Assembly: GCA_018242045.1 (NCBI GenBank)
Contig: JAFECR010000008.1
Location: forward strand, 1-43,349
Direction of reading: 5' to 3'
Source: Pseudomonadota bacterium
GTDB taxonomy: Bacteria; Pseudomonadota; Gammaproteobacteria; Berkiellales; Berkiellaceae
DNA: 43,349 nt
The notes below the pieces were generated by a model. That model was not told where the DNA came from. It ran no database searches and saw nothing but the letters and a program-made list of their open reading frames with translations. The translations under genes were made by a program, and so were the position numbers. Shown here piece after piece: positions 27,107 through 35,665 of this stretch. Numbering within the stretch: position 1 is the stretch's first letter; every line of letters begins with the position of its first letter.

Positions 27107-28066
27107 TTATTTTAACTTTCTTATTTGATCACCTATTTTCGTTTCAGCTTCAATTTTGATTTTACTTTCATGTTCAATATCAGTTGGTGCAATATTGTCT
27201 TGAAGAATGTACACGCCATTGATTCCTTCATCATTTTGATTTGTATTAGGGTGAATTACTTTCACTTCTTCAATTTTTGATAACAAAGATTGTTTCTCAC
27301 ATTCTATAGATTTAATCCTATAAAATTCAGCTCTATTACCGTAGAAATAAGGTGTAAAAAAAATATCATGGCCAAAAACATATGGATTAGCAAGCCATCC
27401 CCACTTTGATTCTACTGATCCACCACAGGGAGAATTCCAATTCGGTTTAGTTTTTCTATAAATGCCTGCGTGAGTGGTCTCATTTGAATATATTGATTTT
27501 CCTCCTTGTGGTAGCTTGATTTCTTTTGTTGAATTATATATTACAAGATCACCGTCATTTGGCTCATCGTCAACAGGTTCAAAATATTTCTGAACAATAT
27601 GGTCAATTTTTTGACCAACAGAGTTCATTATAACTTCCATTTTTTCCCCAGAAATTACTTCAAGTTTTTCGCCAAAAGTCGAAAGTGCATAAGCAAAGCA
27701 ATTTATATCTTTGTTACTTTGATCTAATTTTTTTAACTTTAGAAAGTACCCGCCCCCTTGCATTGACGTATCTCTAAACCCAAAATTTCGACCGTCACGT
27801 AAGTGTATTGGGGTAAAGCTGTATTCTTCGCCAACATTGATATATCCATCGGCGAAATGATTATCACCTTGCTGAGTTAATTTTTTTCTAAGTTCCTCTG
27901 TGGCACCAAAAGGCTTATATTTTCTATTATATATATTTTCGTAAGCTCCATTATGTCTTTTTAAATACGATCGCTGCTCTCCTGCTAACGTGCCAAGAAA
28001 TTTGTACTCTCTTGTTCGTTGTCTTTTAGTATCTCGTTCCAAATCATCAGAAGCACCGCGTTTCAT
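27107..28066 (-). CDS. Cys-His amidase/protease-like protein with bipartite NLS-like N terminus
   Basis: A 319-residue protein with a papain-fold or NlpC/P60-like pattern: Cys123 in NCFAYAL at a helix start, GDLVIY before a strand (about 172-177), His199 in THAGIY, and a polar residue in SVESKWGW (about 217-224), followed by HDIFFTPYFYG. This is the order seen in bacterial NlpC/P60-related amidase/peptidase domains, so a Cys-His hydrolase acting on peptide, acyl or ubiquitin-like bonds is plausible. Residues 2-17 read KR, ten residues, KRQR, a textbook bipartite nuclear localisation pattern. There is no signal peptide. A lone gene beside the secretion locus with these traits is a good effector candidate. 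Substrate and activity are unknown. Confidence 0.75.
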   Translation of the reverse strand: MKRGASDDLERDTKRQRTREYKFLGTLAGEQRSYLKRHNGAYENIYNRKYKPFGATEELRKKLTQQGDNHFADGYINVGEEYSFTPIHLRDGRNFGFRDTSMQGGGYFLKLKKLDQSNKDINCFAYALSTFGEKLEVISGEKMEVIMNSVGQKIDHIVQKYFEPVDDEPNDGDLVIYNSTKEIKLPQGGKSIYSNETTHAGIYRKTKPNWNSPCGGSVESKWGWLANPYVFGHDIFFTPYFYGNRAEFYRIKSIECEKQSLLSKIEEVKVIHPNTNQNDEGINGVYILQDNIAPTDIEHESKIKIEAETKIGDQIRKLK

Positions 28067-28255
28067 TAAATAACCCTTTCAATAGAAAACCTTCAAGAAG
28101 TTAAACTCTATCATAGAATGGCAGGGACTAAGCGGATGTTTATCCCTCGATAACGCATTATATATACCGTTTGTCTATTACCTTGGGGAAAAGGGTAGCG
28201 TTTTTGACAGATTGGAAAATTAAGTGGCGAAACTCTTGGGATTAATGAGTCCTCA

Positions 28256-30358
28256 CTAATCACTCTCGCCACCTTCCTCAGCTGCTTTTTTCTTATATTT
28301 TTTCGCTTGCTTAGCCATAACGCCGCTGGCACCCTTCATCATGCCACCGCCTGCTTCTGCACCTTTTTCAGCGCCTTTCTTGGCTTCAGCCAATTGTGCT
28401 TTAACTTGAGATTGCTCAGCTTGACCACCTAGCCAGCGAACAATTTTATCCGGCAAAATATGGATTAAACTAAAACACTCATGAATAATAGCAAGCGCGG
28501 TGCCACCATAAAGACCAAGGATGGCAATAGCGCCAAATAAACCTGCACCATTAACATTGGTTTTAAGTGTTTCAAAGAAACCATAATTTAACATATCAAT
28601 CATGGCTTCGGCGAGCTTTGCAGCTAAAGCAAAACCAATAACCATTAAGCTGGGTCTTAAAAAGACGTTGACGATGAGCATGACAGCGGGTGCAGCCTTA
28701 CCTAAATGTTCACCGGCAGGACTAACCAAGCCAAGTGCAACAATGGGTGCTGCCACAATGGTTTCAATAATCAATAGAAACCATCCCAGCGCTGTGAAAG
28801 TAAAGACGAGATAAGGCACCAACGGTAAATAGATCCCTATCATGGCGCCAATGCCCCATAACAATATAATAACTGCTGTTAATATGGGCATTAATATGGT
28901 GATACCTGCACTAATCACCCAGCATGAGGGCTGTAACCCGCTGGCGATACAGGCCGGTATTAGCGCAATAAGAGCGACAATCATCACTGTGAACCAGATA
29001 ACTTGAGCAAGCGTTAAAATTAAAGCACCAGTTTCTCGTAGTGATGGAATGACACCTCTGGGATCACTGGTGGTCAACTTTAACATAAATGCTTTCATGC
29101 CATCATTTAGCGGCTGATTAATTTTGTTTATAATATCAGTAAAACCATCTGGCGCTGGCATACTTGGCATAACCATATCCCCACCTGAACTGGTGCTCGT
29201 TACTTCGGATTGTGCTAAATATGCATTGCGTTTTGCACCGATAGCTTGGCTGATGGCAGTTTGGCAAGGGGTGGCTAATGTGCTGTTTTGAGCAGTATTG
29301 GGAACCGTGGAAATAGTGGGGGTGGGATAGGTTATATCATTGTTACCATTAGAGATCATGACAAAATAATAACTACCCGCAAATAGCCAGCCATTTTGTA
29401 AAGCTTCTTCATTGGCACCGGTTAGTTTTTTATCTTGAACTTGAGGCGCGGAGCTGATATTACCCTGAAGAATATTAACGCCACTATTAAGAATGTTGGT
29501 CGAAGTGGGTAAATTATTGCTTGTGATTTCAGCAGCAGCCACCCCATAAGCAGAATATGCCAAGCTAAATGCAATTTGATTTGAAGCATACCAAGAACTT
29601 GCATCTTGGGCCTGCTTAGGCGGAGTAGCAGCAGAAATGCTACCGCAAATGCTATCATAACTTGAATTGCCCTGCACACCGATATACAGCGTAACGTCAT
29701 CTCCAGGTTTTTGGTATTGTGTTACGGTGTTGTTACCCATTGAAGAACGACAAGCAGTGTCATTATTTAATACGTTGGCGCAGATAGCACTGTTTAATAA
29801 GGAAGAGGCAGCGTTTTTCATGGCTTGTGGTTCCATCGAAACGGTGCCCATCAGACCGGTGCCTTGCCCTGAAAAACCATAAACTATCTGGGCCCAAACT
29901 TGATTGGCTGCTGCAACCCCATGAACCACAATTTCCATCATGAGCATTTGTAATAAGGAATAACCGCTGGCGGTAGGGATCAAAAATGCAATACCAACAG
30001 CAGAACGTAAAGGGATCCAAAGTGAAGACCACTTTCTTCCCATCACCTCACCTTCTTGCGCGGTATTAATGGTAGATAAAATAATAGTGTAACTGACAAC
30101 AATGCTTCCCAACGTTAAAACAGCAATATTAAAGATTGAAAAGAGCTGGCTAATAATGGCATTGCCTGAACCTTTAGGTAAAGCTGTGCCAACAGGTCCA
30201 AATATTTGGCCAAGATAAAAAAGTGATTTATCTTGATCGGGACTTTGCCAAGAAAATTCAAAGGCAAAAGCAAGGCTTGGCAACAAGCAGAGCATGGCCA
30301 ATGCTATCAAACTAATTACTGTGCTACTTTTCATCGTACTACCCAACCTATTCTTCAT
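28256..30358 (-). CDS. dotA: DotA paralogue 2 (polytopic DotA/TraY-type protein)
   Basis: A 700-residue DotA-family protein: signal peptide (MKSSTVISLIALAMLCLLPSLAFA), a periplasmic start with the FSWQSPDQDKSLFYLGQIFG motif, transmembrane helices at about 70-140, a large central periplasmic region (about 160-430), a cluster of four to five helices (about 440-640) and a charged C-terminal tail ending GGESD. Its organisation and local blocks such as NTAQEGEVMGRKWSSLWIPLRSAVGIAFL parallel the adjacent upstream gene. It starts 10 bases inside the end of that gene (ATG 30358); ATG 30334 is an alternative that gives the cleanest signal peptide. It is clearly shorter than Legionella DotA (1,048). 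Confidence 0.9.
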   Translation of the reverse strand: MKNRLGSTMKSSTVISLIALAMLCLLPSLAFAFEFSWQSPDQDKSLFYLGQIFGPVGTALPKGSGNAIISQLFSIFNIAVLTLGSIVVSYTIILSTINTAQEGEVMGRKWSSLWIPLRSAVGIAFLIPTASGYSLLQMLMMEIVVHGVAAANQVWAQIVYGFSGQGTGLMGTVSMEPQAMKNAASSLLNSAICANVLNNDTACRSSMGNNTVTQYQKPGDDVTLYIGVQGNSSYDSICGSISAATPPKQAQDASSWYASNQIAFSLAYSAYGVAAAEITSNNLPTSTNILNSGVNILQGNISSAPQVQDKKLTGANEEALQNGWLFAGSYYFVMISNGNNDITYPTPTISTVPNTAQNSTLATPCQTAISQAIGAKRNAYLAQSEVTSTSSGGDMVMPSMPAPDGFTDIINKINQPLNDGMKAFMLKLTTSDPRGVIPSLRETGALILTLAQVIWFTVMIVALIALIPACIASGLQPSCWVISAGITILMPILTAVIILLWGIGAMIGIYLPLVPYLVFTFTALGWFLLIIETIVAAPIVALGLVSPAGEHLGKAAPAVMLIVNVFLRPSLMVIGFALAAKLAEAMIDMLNYGFFETLKTNVNGAGLFGAIAILGLYGGTALAIIHECFSLIHILPDKIVRWLGGQAEQSQVKAQLAEAKKGAEKGAEAGGGMMKGASGVMAKQAKKYKKKAAEEGGESD

Positions 30359-32510
30359 CGCTGCTTGCTTTCTTGGAAAAAGACTTGGAAGTTTTATCCA
30401 TCGCGCCTTTCATAATGCCTTTTCCAACAGCAGCGCCTTTTTCATGTGAAGCTTCTAATTCTTTAACATGCTGACCTGCTTCACCGCCTTCACCTGCAAC
30501 ACCCATCCAGCGTAAGACCTTATCTGGCAGAACATAAATCAAACTAAATGCTTCATGAACTAAGCTGGTTGCAATCCCCGTGTACATGACAATAATGGCA
30601 ACCATCGCAAAAGGACCTATCCCACCAGTGATGCTCATTCGCATGGTGCCTGCAAAACCAAAGTTCAACATACCAACAGCAACAAGAAGGAGTTTTTGCG
30701 CAAAAACAAAGCCAAGAATCATCAACGCAGGTCTTAAAAATAACCCTAATAAAATAACAATGGCATGGCCTGCTTTACCGATTTCATCTTCCGAGGGAAT
30801 AATCAGCGTGAGCGCGATTAAAGGTGCGCCCAGCATGGCTTCAATAACTAAAATAACCCAGGTGATAGCACCAAAGGTGAAAACAAGAAACGGAATAAGC
30901 GGGACATAGATTGCTAAAGTGATGCCTGCAGCCCATACAAGCATTAAGATAACTGAAGCAATGGGGATAATAATGGTTAATACTTTATCCATGGTTGGCC
31001 CAGTGGGTATCATGCAATAATATATTGCCGTCCCAATCCAGATCCCCATAATAAGTATAATTCCCGTCCAGAAAGTAATTTCAGCCGCATTTGCTAATTT
31101 ATTGCCAAAAAGCGCCATACATTGAAGAGGGTCACCAACTTGTTTTTCCGGATCAGTCGATGAACTCAAACAGCCAGTTGTCATCTGTGCCCCAAGACTT
31201 GCGGCAAGATCGGTAAAAAATCCACTTAACATTGCATTCACAATGCCGCCAGCGGCACCGCCAGGGTTAGGATCGCTCACGGGAATCGGTGAAATCCCGC
31301 CGGCGGTGACACTCGCCGGGGGCATTACTTGTAGATCATCGACATATTTTCTGTAAGATTTTCCCAAAGAAACAATTTGGGCAATCAGAGGGTTGGCATT
31401 GCTTGGCCCAAGCACGGTTGTCATTGCAGTTGAATCATATCCTGTGTATCCCACATTGACGGTGGGTGGGGCATATTTACCCATGCCGACTAATTGTCCG
31501 TAATAGTTTCCAGCATGGATCCAACCATCTACTTTGGCTTTGGCAAAAATATCAGTTGCGGCATTGCGCGCCTTGTCACTCCTTGTTATTTCTTGTGCAG
31601 CCCCATTTAAGGCGCGAGCGGCGCTCACCCACGCAGTGGCATTTTGCCAGGTTGTGCGATCAGGATTCATAATAGCTTCTGCAGCAGCAGGCTCTAATGC
31701 TTGCTCTGCGGATAAAATGGCATCAACCCATAGCTGTTGACGTTGTTGTATAACCGGATCGGAAGGATCGCCACTCATCGTCATTGGATTTGTGCCAACA
31801 GGCGGTATTTTCACCGTACCACAAATAGGGGCTTCTGTGGGTGCGTTTGCGCGTCCAAATTGTATTCCTGTATTATCGGGTAATATGTTAACAGTAATAA
31901 AATCATTCCCCATATCGGCTGCAATACTGGGATTGGTGGTGATAAGATTATTTATCGCTTGCATGCAAACAACACTGTTAAAAATATTGTTAACCGGGGT
32001 AATGGCATTTTGCACATCGGCCACAGAGGTATCAGCCACAATGCTGCCTTGTGTTTGATTGGATTCTAAAACTTGGGTCCATAAAGCATTGGCCGCTCCA
32101 ACACCTTGTATAATAAGCCACATAACTGTAATTTGGATCCAGTTATAACCTCCCACTGTTGGGAGTAGCAAAAATATACCCAAGCCAGCGCGTACAGGAA
32201 CCCAAATACTCGACATTTTTTTGCCGAGGGCTTCTCCTTCTTGTGCTGTATTAATGGTGCCGATAATGGTTGTCACAATGATGATGATGATTGCTAAAGC
32301 GAAAACAATTTGGTTAAAAATATATATTAATTGACTGACCAGAGGGTTGCCGCTGGATTGAATAGGCAGTGAACCCATGCTGCCAAATACCATACCAAGA
32401 TATTCCATCGACTTATCATCAGGAGATACGCTAAAAATCGCTGCCATGGCGATACCAGGCACGAATAAAAGCAAGAAAAAGAAAAGTATTCGCAGTATGG
32501 CTGCGTTCAT
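30348..32510 (-). CDS. dotA: DotA paralogue 1 (polytopic DotA/TraY-type protein)
   Basis: This 720-residue protein has a signal peptide (1-23), early periplasmic FSVSPDDKSMEYLGMVFG, helices at about 60-140 with NTAQEGEALGKKMSSIWVPVRAGLGIFLLLPTVGGYN, a central periplasmic domain containing several Cys, a C-terminal helix cluster (about 480-660) and a tail rich in Lys/Glu/Ser. DotA is an inner-membrane component required for secretion in Legionella, where it is also released. It directly follows icmV with a 1-base TAATG overlap, the Legionella icmV-dotA arrangement, so it is the better positional orthologue of the two copies. Confidence 0.94.
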   Translation of the reverse strand: MNAAILRILFFFLLLFVPGIAMAAIFSVSPDDKSMEYLGMVFGSMGSLPIQSSGNPLVSQLIYIFNQIVFALAIIIIIVTTIIGTINTAQEGEALGKKMSSIWVPVRAGLGIFLLLPTVGGYNWIQITVMWLIIQGVGAANALWTQVLESNQTQGSIVADTSVADVQNAITPVNNIFNSVVCMQAINNLITTNPSIAADMGNDFITVNILPDNTGIQFGRANAPTEAPICGTVKIPPVGTNPMTMSGDPSDPVIQQRQQLWVDAILSAEQALEPAAAEAIMNPDRTTWQNATAWVSAARALNGAAQEITRSDKARNAATDIFAKAKVDGWIHAGNYYGQLVGMGKYAPPTVNVGYTGYDSTAMTTVLGPSNANPLIAQIVSLGKSYRKYVDDLQVMPPASVTAGGISPIPVSDPNPGGAAGGIVNAMLSGFFTDLAASLGAQMTTGCLSSSTDPEKQVGDPLQCMALFGNKLANAAEITFWTGIILIMGIWIGTAIYYCMIPTGPTMDKVLTIIIPIASVILMLVWAAGITLAIYVPLIPFLVFTFGAITWVILVIEAMLGAPLIALTLIIPSEDEIGKAGHAIVILLGLFLRPALMILGFVFAQKLLLVAVGMLNFGFAGTMRMSITGGIGPFAMVAIIVMYTGIATSLVHEAFSLIYVLPDKVLRWMGVAGEGGEAGQHVKELEASHEKGAAVGKGIMKGAMDKTSKSFSKKASSDEE

Positions 32511-33019
32511 TATTTAGCCTTTTTATTAGAATCGTGAGATGAAACGTCGGATTTGCCTTTTACAGTTAAATCTTTGCTTGGGGTTTGCATAATTTCTGAG
32601 TTCATCCATTCTTTAATAGTACAACCCAATTTTCTATTTCGTAATTGAAATAACCAAAAGTGAAAACGAAAAGCTTGTGTTAAAGAATATAAAGATAAAC
32701 AAAATGCAATCAGTGAGGTTGCCATATTGCGTTCATAGGCCATGTAAAGAGCGTAAAGCACAATTAATATGGAAAGCACAATAAAAAAGTAACATAAACG
32801 TGTGAATTCTATTTTGCGTTGTTGGATATCTTCTTCGGTTAAATCTAAGCGATGCATTGCTTCTTCGAAGGTTTCAGCGGTGTTGGCTTTTTTAGGGATC
32901 ACAATGTCCATAAATAAAAACTTGAAACGCTCGGCTGTTTCACCGAGGTAGTCCCAGCTCATCCACTTATCGACGCGCACATCGACAATACGACCGCCAA
33001 TTTTTTTAAAGATGCCCAT
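32510..33019 (-). CDS. icmV: IcmV, Dot/Icm inner-membrane protein
   Basis: A 169-residue protein with N-terminal GGRIVDVRVDKWMSWDYL, two transmembrane helices (about 72-93 and 98-118), a conserved FRFHFWLFQLRNRKLGCTIKEWM block after the helices and a Lys/Ser tail. Legionella IcmV is 151 residues with the same plan. It is divergent from icmW, as in Legionella region I, and precedes dotA. AAGAGG supplies the ribosome-binding site. The precise molecular function is undefined even in model species. Confidence 0.92.
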   Translation of the reverse strand: MGIFKKIGGRIVDVRVDKWMSWDYLGETAERFKFLFMDIVIPKKANTAETFEEAMHRLDLTEEDIQQRKIEFTRLCYFFIVLSILIVLYALYMAYERNMATSLIAFCLSLYSLTQAFRFHFWLFQLRNRKLGCTIKEWMNSEIMQTPSKDLTVKGKSDVSSHDSNKKAK

Positions 33020-33069
33020 GCGTTGCCTCTTGACGTTTTGTAGTTACACTCATTACAACAGCTTCTCTT

Positions 33070-33098
33070 ATTCTATAGTTTTAGATTGTTTTTATTAA
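33070..33098 (-). promoter_or_regulatory. Candidate promoter of icmV-dotA-dotA
   Basis: On the minus strand TTAATA (33098-33093), a 17-base spacer and TAGAAT (33075-33070) give a 4/6 plus 5/6 match to sigma-70 consensus, with start near 33063 and the icmV ATG at 33019. AT-richness makes chance matches likely. Confidence 0.35.
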
Positions 33099-33403
33099 AA
33101 GCAATGGCAGATAATAACATCAGTTTATCATGTAACATAAATACACTAAAATTTTGCCGCGAAATTAGATAAAAGGCTGCTATCATAAGACTAGCTGTTT
33201 GCTTATAGGTCAAATATGCTTGGTAAAATTACTTGTATGGCGTTATCTTATTTGAACTATTTTTTATTTTCAGCTGACATATATTTAAAGCTTTCAGTTG
33301 CTATGCAAACAAACACTGCAATTATTGTAGGTATGAAAGCTAGTTTTGAAGTTTAATCAAGCGTAATATGTTAGTGTTACATCATAATAAAATAAAAGCA
33401 ATA

Positions 33404-33440
33404 ATGACCTATCAACAAACAGTATGTGCAAATAGGTCAT
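33404..33440. repeat. Inverted repeat in the icmW leader
   Basis: ATGACCTAT (33404-33412) and ATAGGTCAT (33432-33440) are perfect 9-bp arms separated by 19 bases, ending 9 bases before the icmW ribosome-binding site. A further ATAGGTCA lies at 33205-33212. It may act as an operator dyad or as an RNA stem-loop affecting icmW translation. Confidence 0.6.
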
Positions 33441-33461
33441 ATGCTTGACAAGGAGAAAATC

Positions 33462-33920
33462 ATGCCTGATATGTCACTAGAAGCCGTTCATACGTTTTGG
33501 CATGACTATGACAAAAGAACTTTATATCGTATCGTGACATCAATGGAAGGGATTGAAGAGTGGGCTGCAGATACAGATCCTAAAGTTGAAAATGCTTTGT
33601 TACACCTTGGTGAGCTCATAGATAACGTCACTGATTTTGAAATCACGGATGAAGCCGTATTAATTAAAATCTTAGCCAACATGCGATCTGGACGGGCGTT
33701 AAGATTAATGCAGTTTTTAGACGTATTAAAGCCTGGTACTGCTTCGAAATTGTTAATTTATGCCGAAGAGCAAACAAAAGATGCTGCCAATAAAAATAAA
33801 TATGCGGATTTGTTCTTGAAACGAAATTTGGCATTTGAACGCTTACAATTACTGGGGCGCGTGTTTGCGCCAGAAAGAATTAACTTAGTGTTAAAGGCAT
33901 TGGAGTCTCACAATGAGTAA
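33462..33920 (+). CDS. icmW: IcmW, type IVB chaperone/adaptor
   Basis: A 152-residue protein starting MPDMSLEAVHTFW, with family blocks LYRIVTSMEGIEEW, ANMRSGRALRLMQFLD, PGTASKLLIYAEE and FLKRNLAFERLQLLGRVFAPERINLVLKALE. Legionella IcmW is 151 residues and pairs with IcmS to present effectors to DotL. I start at ATG 33462, preceded by AAGGAG at 6 bases, rather than at the upstream GTG 33426. Its stop overlaps the next gene by 8 bases. IcmS and IcmW are thus encoded about 17 kb apart, as in other Legionellales. Confidence 0.95.
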   Translation: MPDMSLEAVHTFWHDYDKRTLYRIVTSMEGIEEWAADTDPKVENALLHLGELIDNVTDFEITDEAVLIKILANMRSGRALRLMQFLDVLKPGTASKLLIYAEEQTKDAANKNKYADLFLKRNLAFERLQLLGRVFAPERINLVLKALESHNE

Positions 33921-34269
33921 CTATAAACATTATTTGCTAGGGGCATTGGTGATGTCTTTAATAAGTACACAAGCTTTGGCTGATTGGCAAGCAGATGCAA
34001 CAACACTCGATTCTCAAGCAGGATTGGGAACAACCCAAGCAATCGGTAGTTTAAAAGCCAGCATCGATAAATTTCAACCACCACCGGCTTGCGTTGATAC
34101 AGGTAATCATCAAGGAGATTTCCAGTTGGGCACGCCGGCAAATTTGTCATGTGCTGGGGGTTCATCTGGTGGTACGGGTGGTACGGGTGGTACAGGGGGA
34201 ACTGGAACAGGACAAACCCAAGAACCATTAAAACCATCGAATCCAGATAATTCAGGTATTTTTAACTAA
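33913..34269 (+). CDS. Small secreted Gly/Thr-repeat protein between icmW and icmX
   Basis: The 118-residue product has a signal peptide (residues 1-23, cleavage after ALA) and a mature part with two Cys. A GGT-type repeat (GGTGGTGGTGGTGTG, about 85-99) precedes a Pro/Asn-rich end. It overlaps icmW by 8 bases and icmX follows 43 bp later, so all three are translationally or transcriptionally linked. I do not recognise it from Legionella, where icmX follows icmW directly. A periplasmic partner of IcmX is the simplest inference. Confidence 0.75.
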   Translation: MSNYKHYLLGALVMSLISTQALADWQADATTLDSQAGLGTTQAIGSLKASIDKFQPPPACVDTGNHQGDFQLGTPANLSCAGGSSGGTGGTGGTGGTGTGQTQEPLKPSNPDNSGIFN

Positions 34270-34312
34270 TCTTGCAATAACAAGAGAGATATTTAAATAG
34301 AGCAGGTGCAAT

Positions 34313-35599
34313 ATGAACAAGATCAAAACAAAACAGATGATAAAGCTCATGCTGCTAGTTGGCGTGTTTAGTGCACCTATCGCAACCTTTGCGGATGCTG
34401 ATACAACCGCAGCCGTCAGGGCCTTGCAATCGAGTAATGAAGGGAATTTCTCTGCGGTTAATAGTACCCTCAGTGCTGGAAACCAAGATCTCGATGATAT
34501 TAAAAACAATTCTCAGAGTATCTTAGATTTTATGAATCAGCATATGAAAAATGATGAACTGATTCGGGCATTGATAAATTATGAAGCAGCAGCGAGAATA
34601 AATGAATATCAATACAATCAGGATTTGCTTTTTATGGCGGCCCCAGGCAGCGTTTGGGCTGTGCAGGCAGGGAAATTAGTTGGTAATACAATGGTAGGGG
34701 ATGCTGCTTTAAAGCTGGTGAATAGCTCAATGCTTTCTTCATTAAGACCTTACAGTTTGGCTGGCAATTTTACAGGACCGCTTGCCAATGGATCTCCTGG
34801 GACATTAGAGCTTATTCCTGCAGGTACCGTTTTAACAAAGGATAATGTTTATGGTAATTACATTTCCCAGTTTGTCACATCAGGCGATACCACTGGGCTG
34901 ACTATCTTCAATTTAGGGCAATTTATGGAATCAAACAATCTTGTTAAGCAAAAAATTGCCCCAGAACAAAGCCAACAAATGATTAACATGGTTTTAGATC
35001 CTTTCCCAGGCTTAGATCCAAGTTTACAAACACAATTAGCATCATCTAAAAACAATCCAAGTTCTTTAACTGGAGCAGCTAAAGAAGCTATCGTTGATGC
35101 CATTGCAAACAATGCCATCCTTTCAGTAAGTATCAGCGCACTCAGTGATATTGTCGCAAGGAGAACGCCAGGTACCGATGGTAATGGTAACCAATTGCCA
35201 CAAAGCGTGATGGAAACCATGGATCAGTATAGTGCGCAACGTTTTACCAACCCAGCGTGGTATACCCAAATCAGCACCGCTTCCGACACAGCCTTATTAA
35301 GGGAAATCGCTCACATGCAAGCGTATAGCTCATGGATGCAATTTCAACAATTTCGTGTCTTAGAACAACAGATGGCGCTTTTAGCAACAATGAATTCAAT
35401 GATGACAAAAATGAATGCAAGCATGGAGCAATTGAATATCCAGTTAGAAAAAGCCTCTGCAGAAGCACAACAAACGAATGCGAATATACAGCAACAAGCT
35501 GCGCAATGTCCTGCAGGTCAAGTACCTAGTGGAACAGGCGGATGTTTGTGCGGTAGTGGTAGCCGCGCCGGTCAAGATGCTGCTGGGGGTTGCCCATAG
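34313..35599 (+). CDS. icmX: IcmX, periplasmic Dot/Icm protein
   Basis: A 428-residue protein (466 in Legionella) with a signal peptide (1-27), an acidic first domain, a central region with NYISQFVTSGDTTGL and MINMVLDPFPGLDP, a helical segment with Met-rich coiled coil (MALLATMNSMMTKMNASMEQL) and a short Cys/Gly-rich C terminus with CPAGQVPSGTGGCLCG. IcmX is exported to the periplasm and is needed for pore formation and virulence in Legionella; its structure lies in the secretion machine interior. It follows icmW and the small Gly/Thr protein. Confidence 0.92.
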   Translation: MNKIKTKQMIKLMLLVGVFSAPIATFADADTTAAVRALQSSNEGNFSAVNSTLSAGNQDLDDIKNNSQSILDFMNQHMKNDELIRALINYEAAARINEYQYNQDLLFMAAPGSVWAVQAGKLVGNTMVGDAALKLVNSSMLSSLRPYSLAGNFTGPLANGSPGTLELIPAGTVLTKDNVYGNYISQFVTSGDTTGLTIFNLGQFMESNNLVKQKIAPEQSQQMINMVLDPFPGLDPSLQTQLASSKNNPSSLTGAAKEAIVDAIANNAILSVSISALSDIVARRTPGTDGNGNQLPQSVMETMDQYSAQRFTNPAWYTQISTASDTALLREIAHMQAYSSWMQFQQFRVLEQQMALLATMNSMMTKMNASMEQLNIQLEKASAEAQQTNANIQQQAAQCPAGQVPSGTGGCLCGSGSRAGQDAAGGCP

Positions 35600-35637
35600 T
35601 AACAAAAGAGCTTAACTTTAGATTTTAAACAGTTTCT

Positions 35638-35654
35638 GGGGCAATGATTGCCCC
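35638..35654 (+). terminator. GC-rich hairpin with T-run, directly before the BCCT gene start
   Basis: GGGGCAAT (35638-35645) and ATTGCCCC (35647-35654) form a near-perfect stem followed by ATATTTTTG. This is a good rho-independent terminator for the icmW-icmX operon. Its T-run ends only 3 bases before the likely ATG (35666) of the next gene, leaving that gene with no visible ribosome-binding site. Confidence 0.65.
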
Positions 35655-35665
35655 ATATTTTTGCA

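Larger units (their letters stand above)
33020..33461. other. icmV-icmW divergent intergenic region
   Basis: No gene is seen in these 442 bp. The region is very AT-rich and holds the icmV ribosome-binding site (about 33025-33030), a candidate minus-strand promoter (33070-33098), three copies of ATAGGTCA and the icmW ribosome-binding site AAGGAG (33450-33455). A clear icmW promoter could not be picked out. Confidence 0.6.

Noticed and set aside
33426..33461. GTG start extending icmW by 12 codons
   Set aside because: ATG 33462 has AAGGAG at ideal spacing and matches the family N terminus MPD; the extension would translate the inverted repeat.
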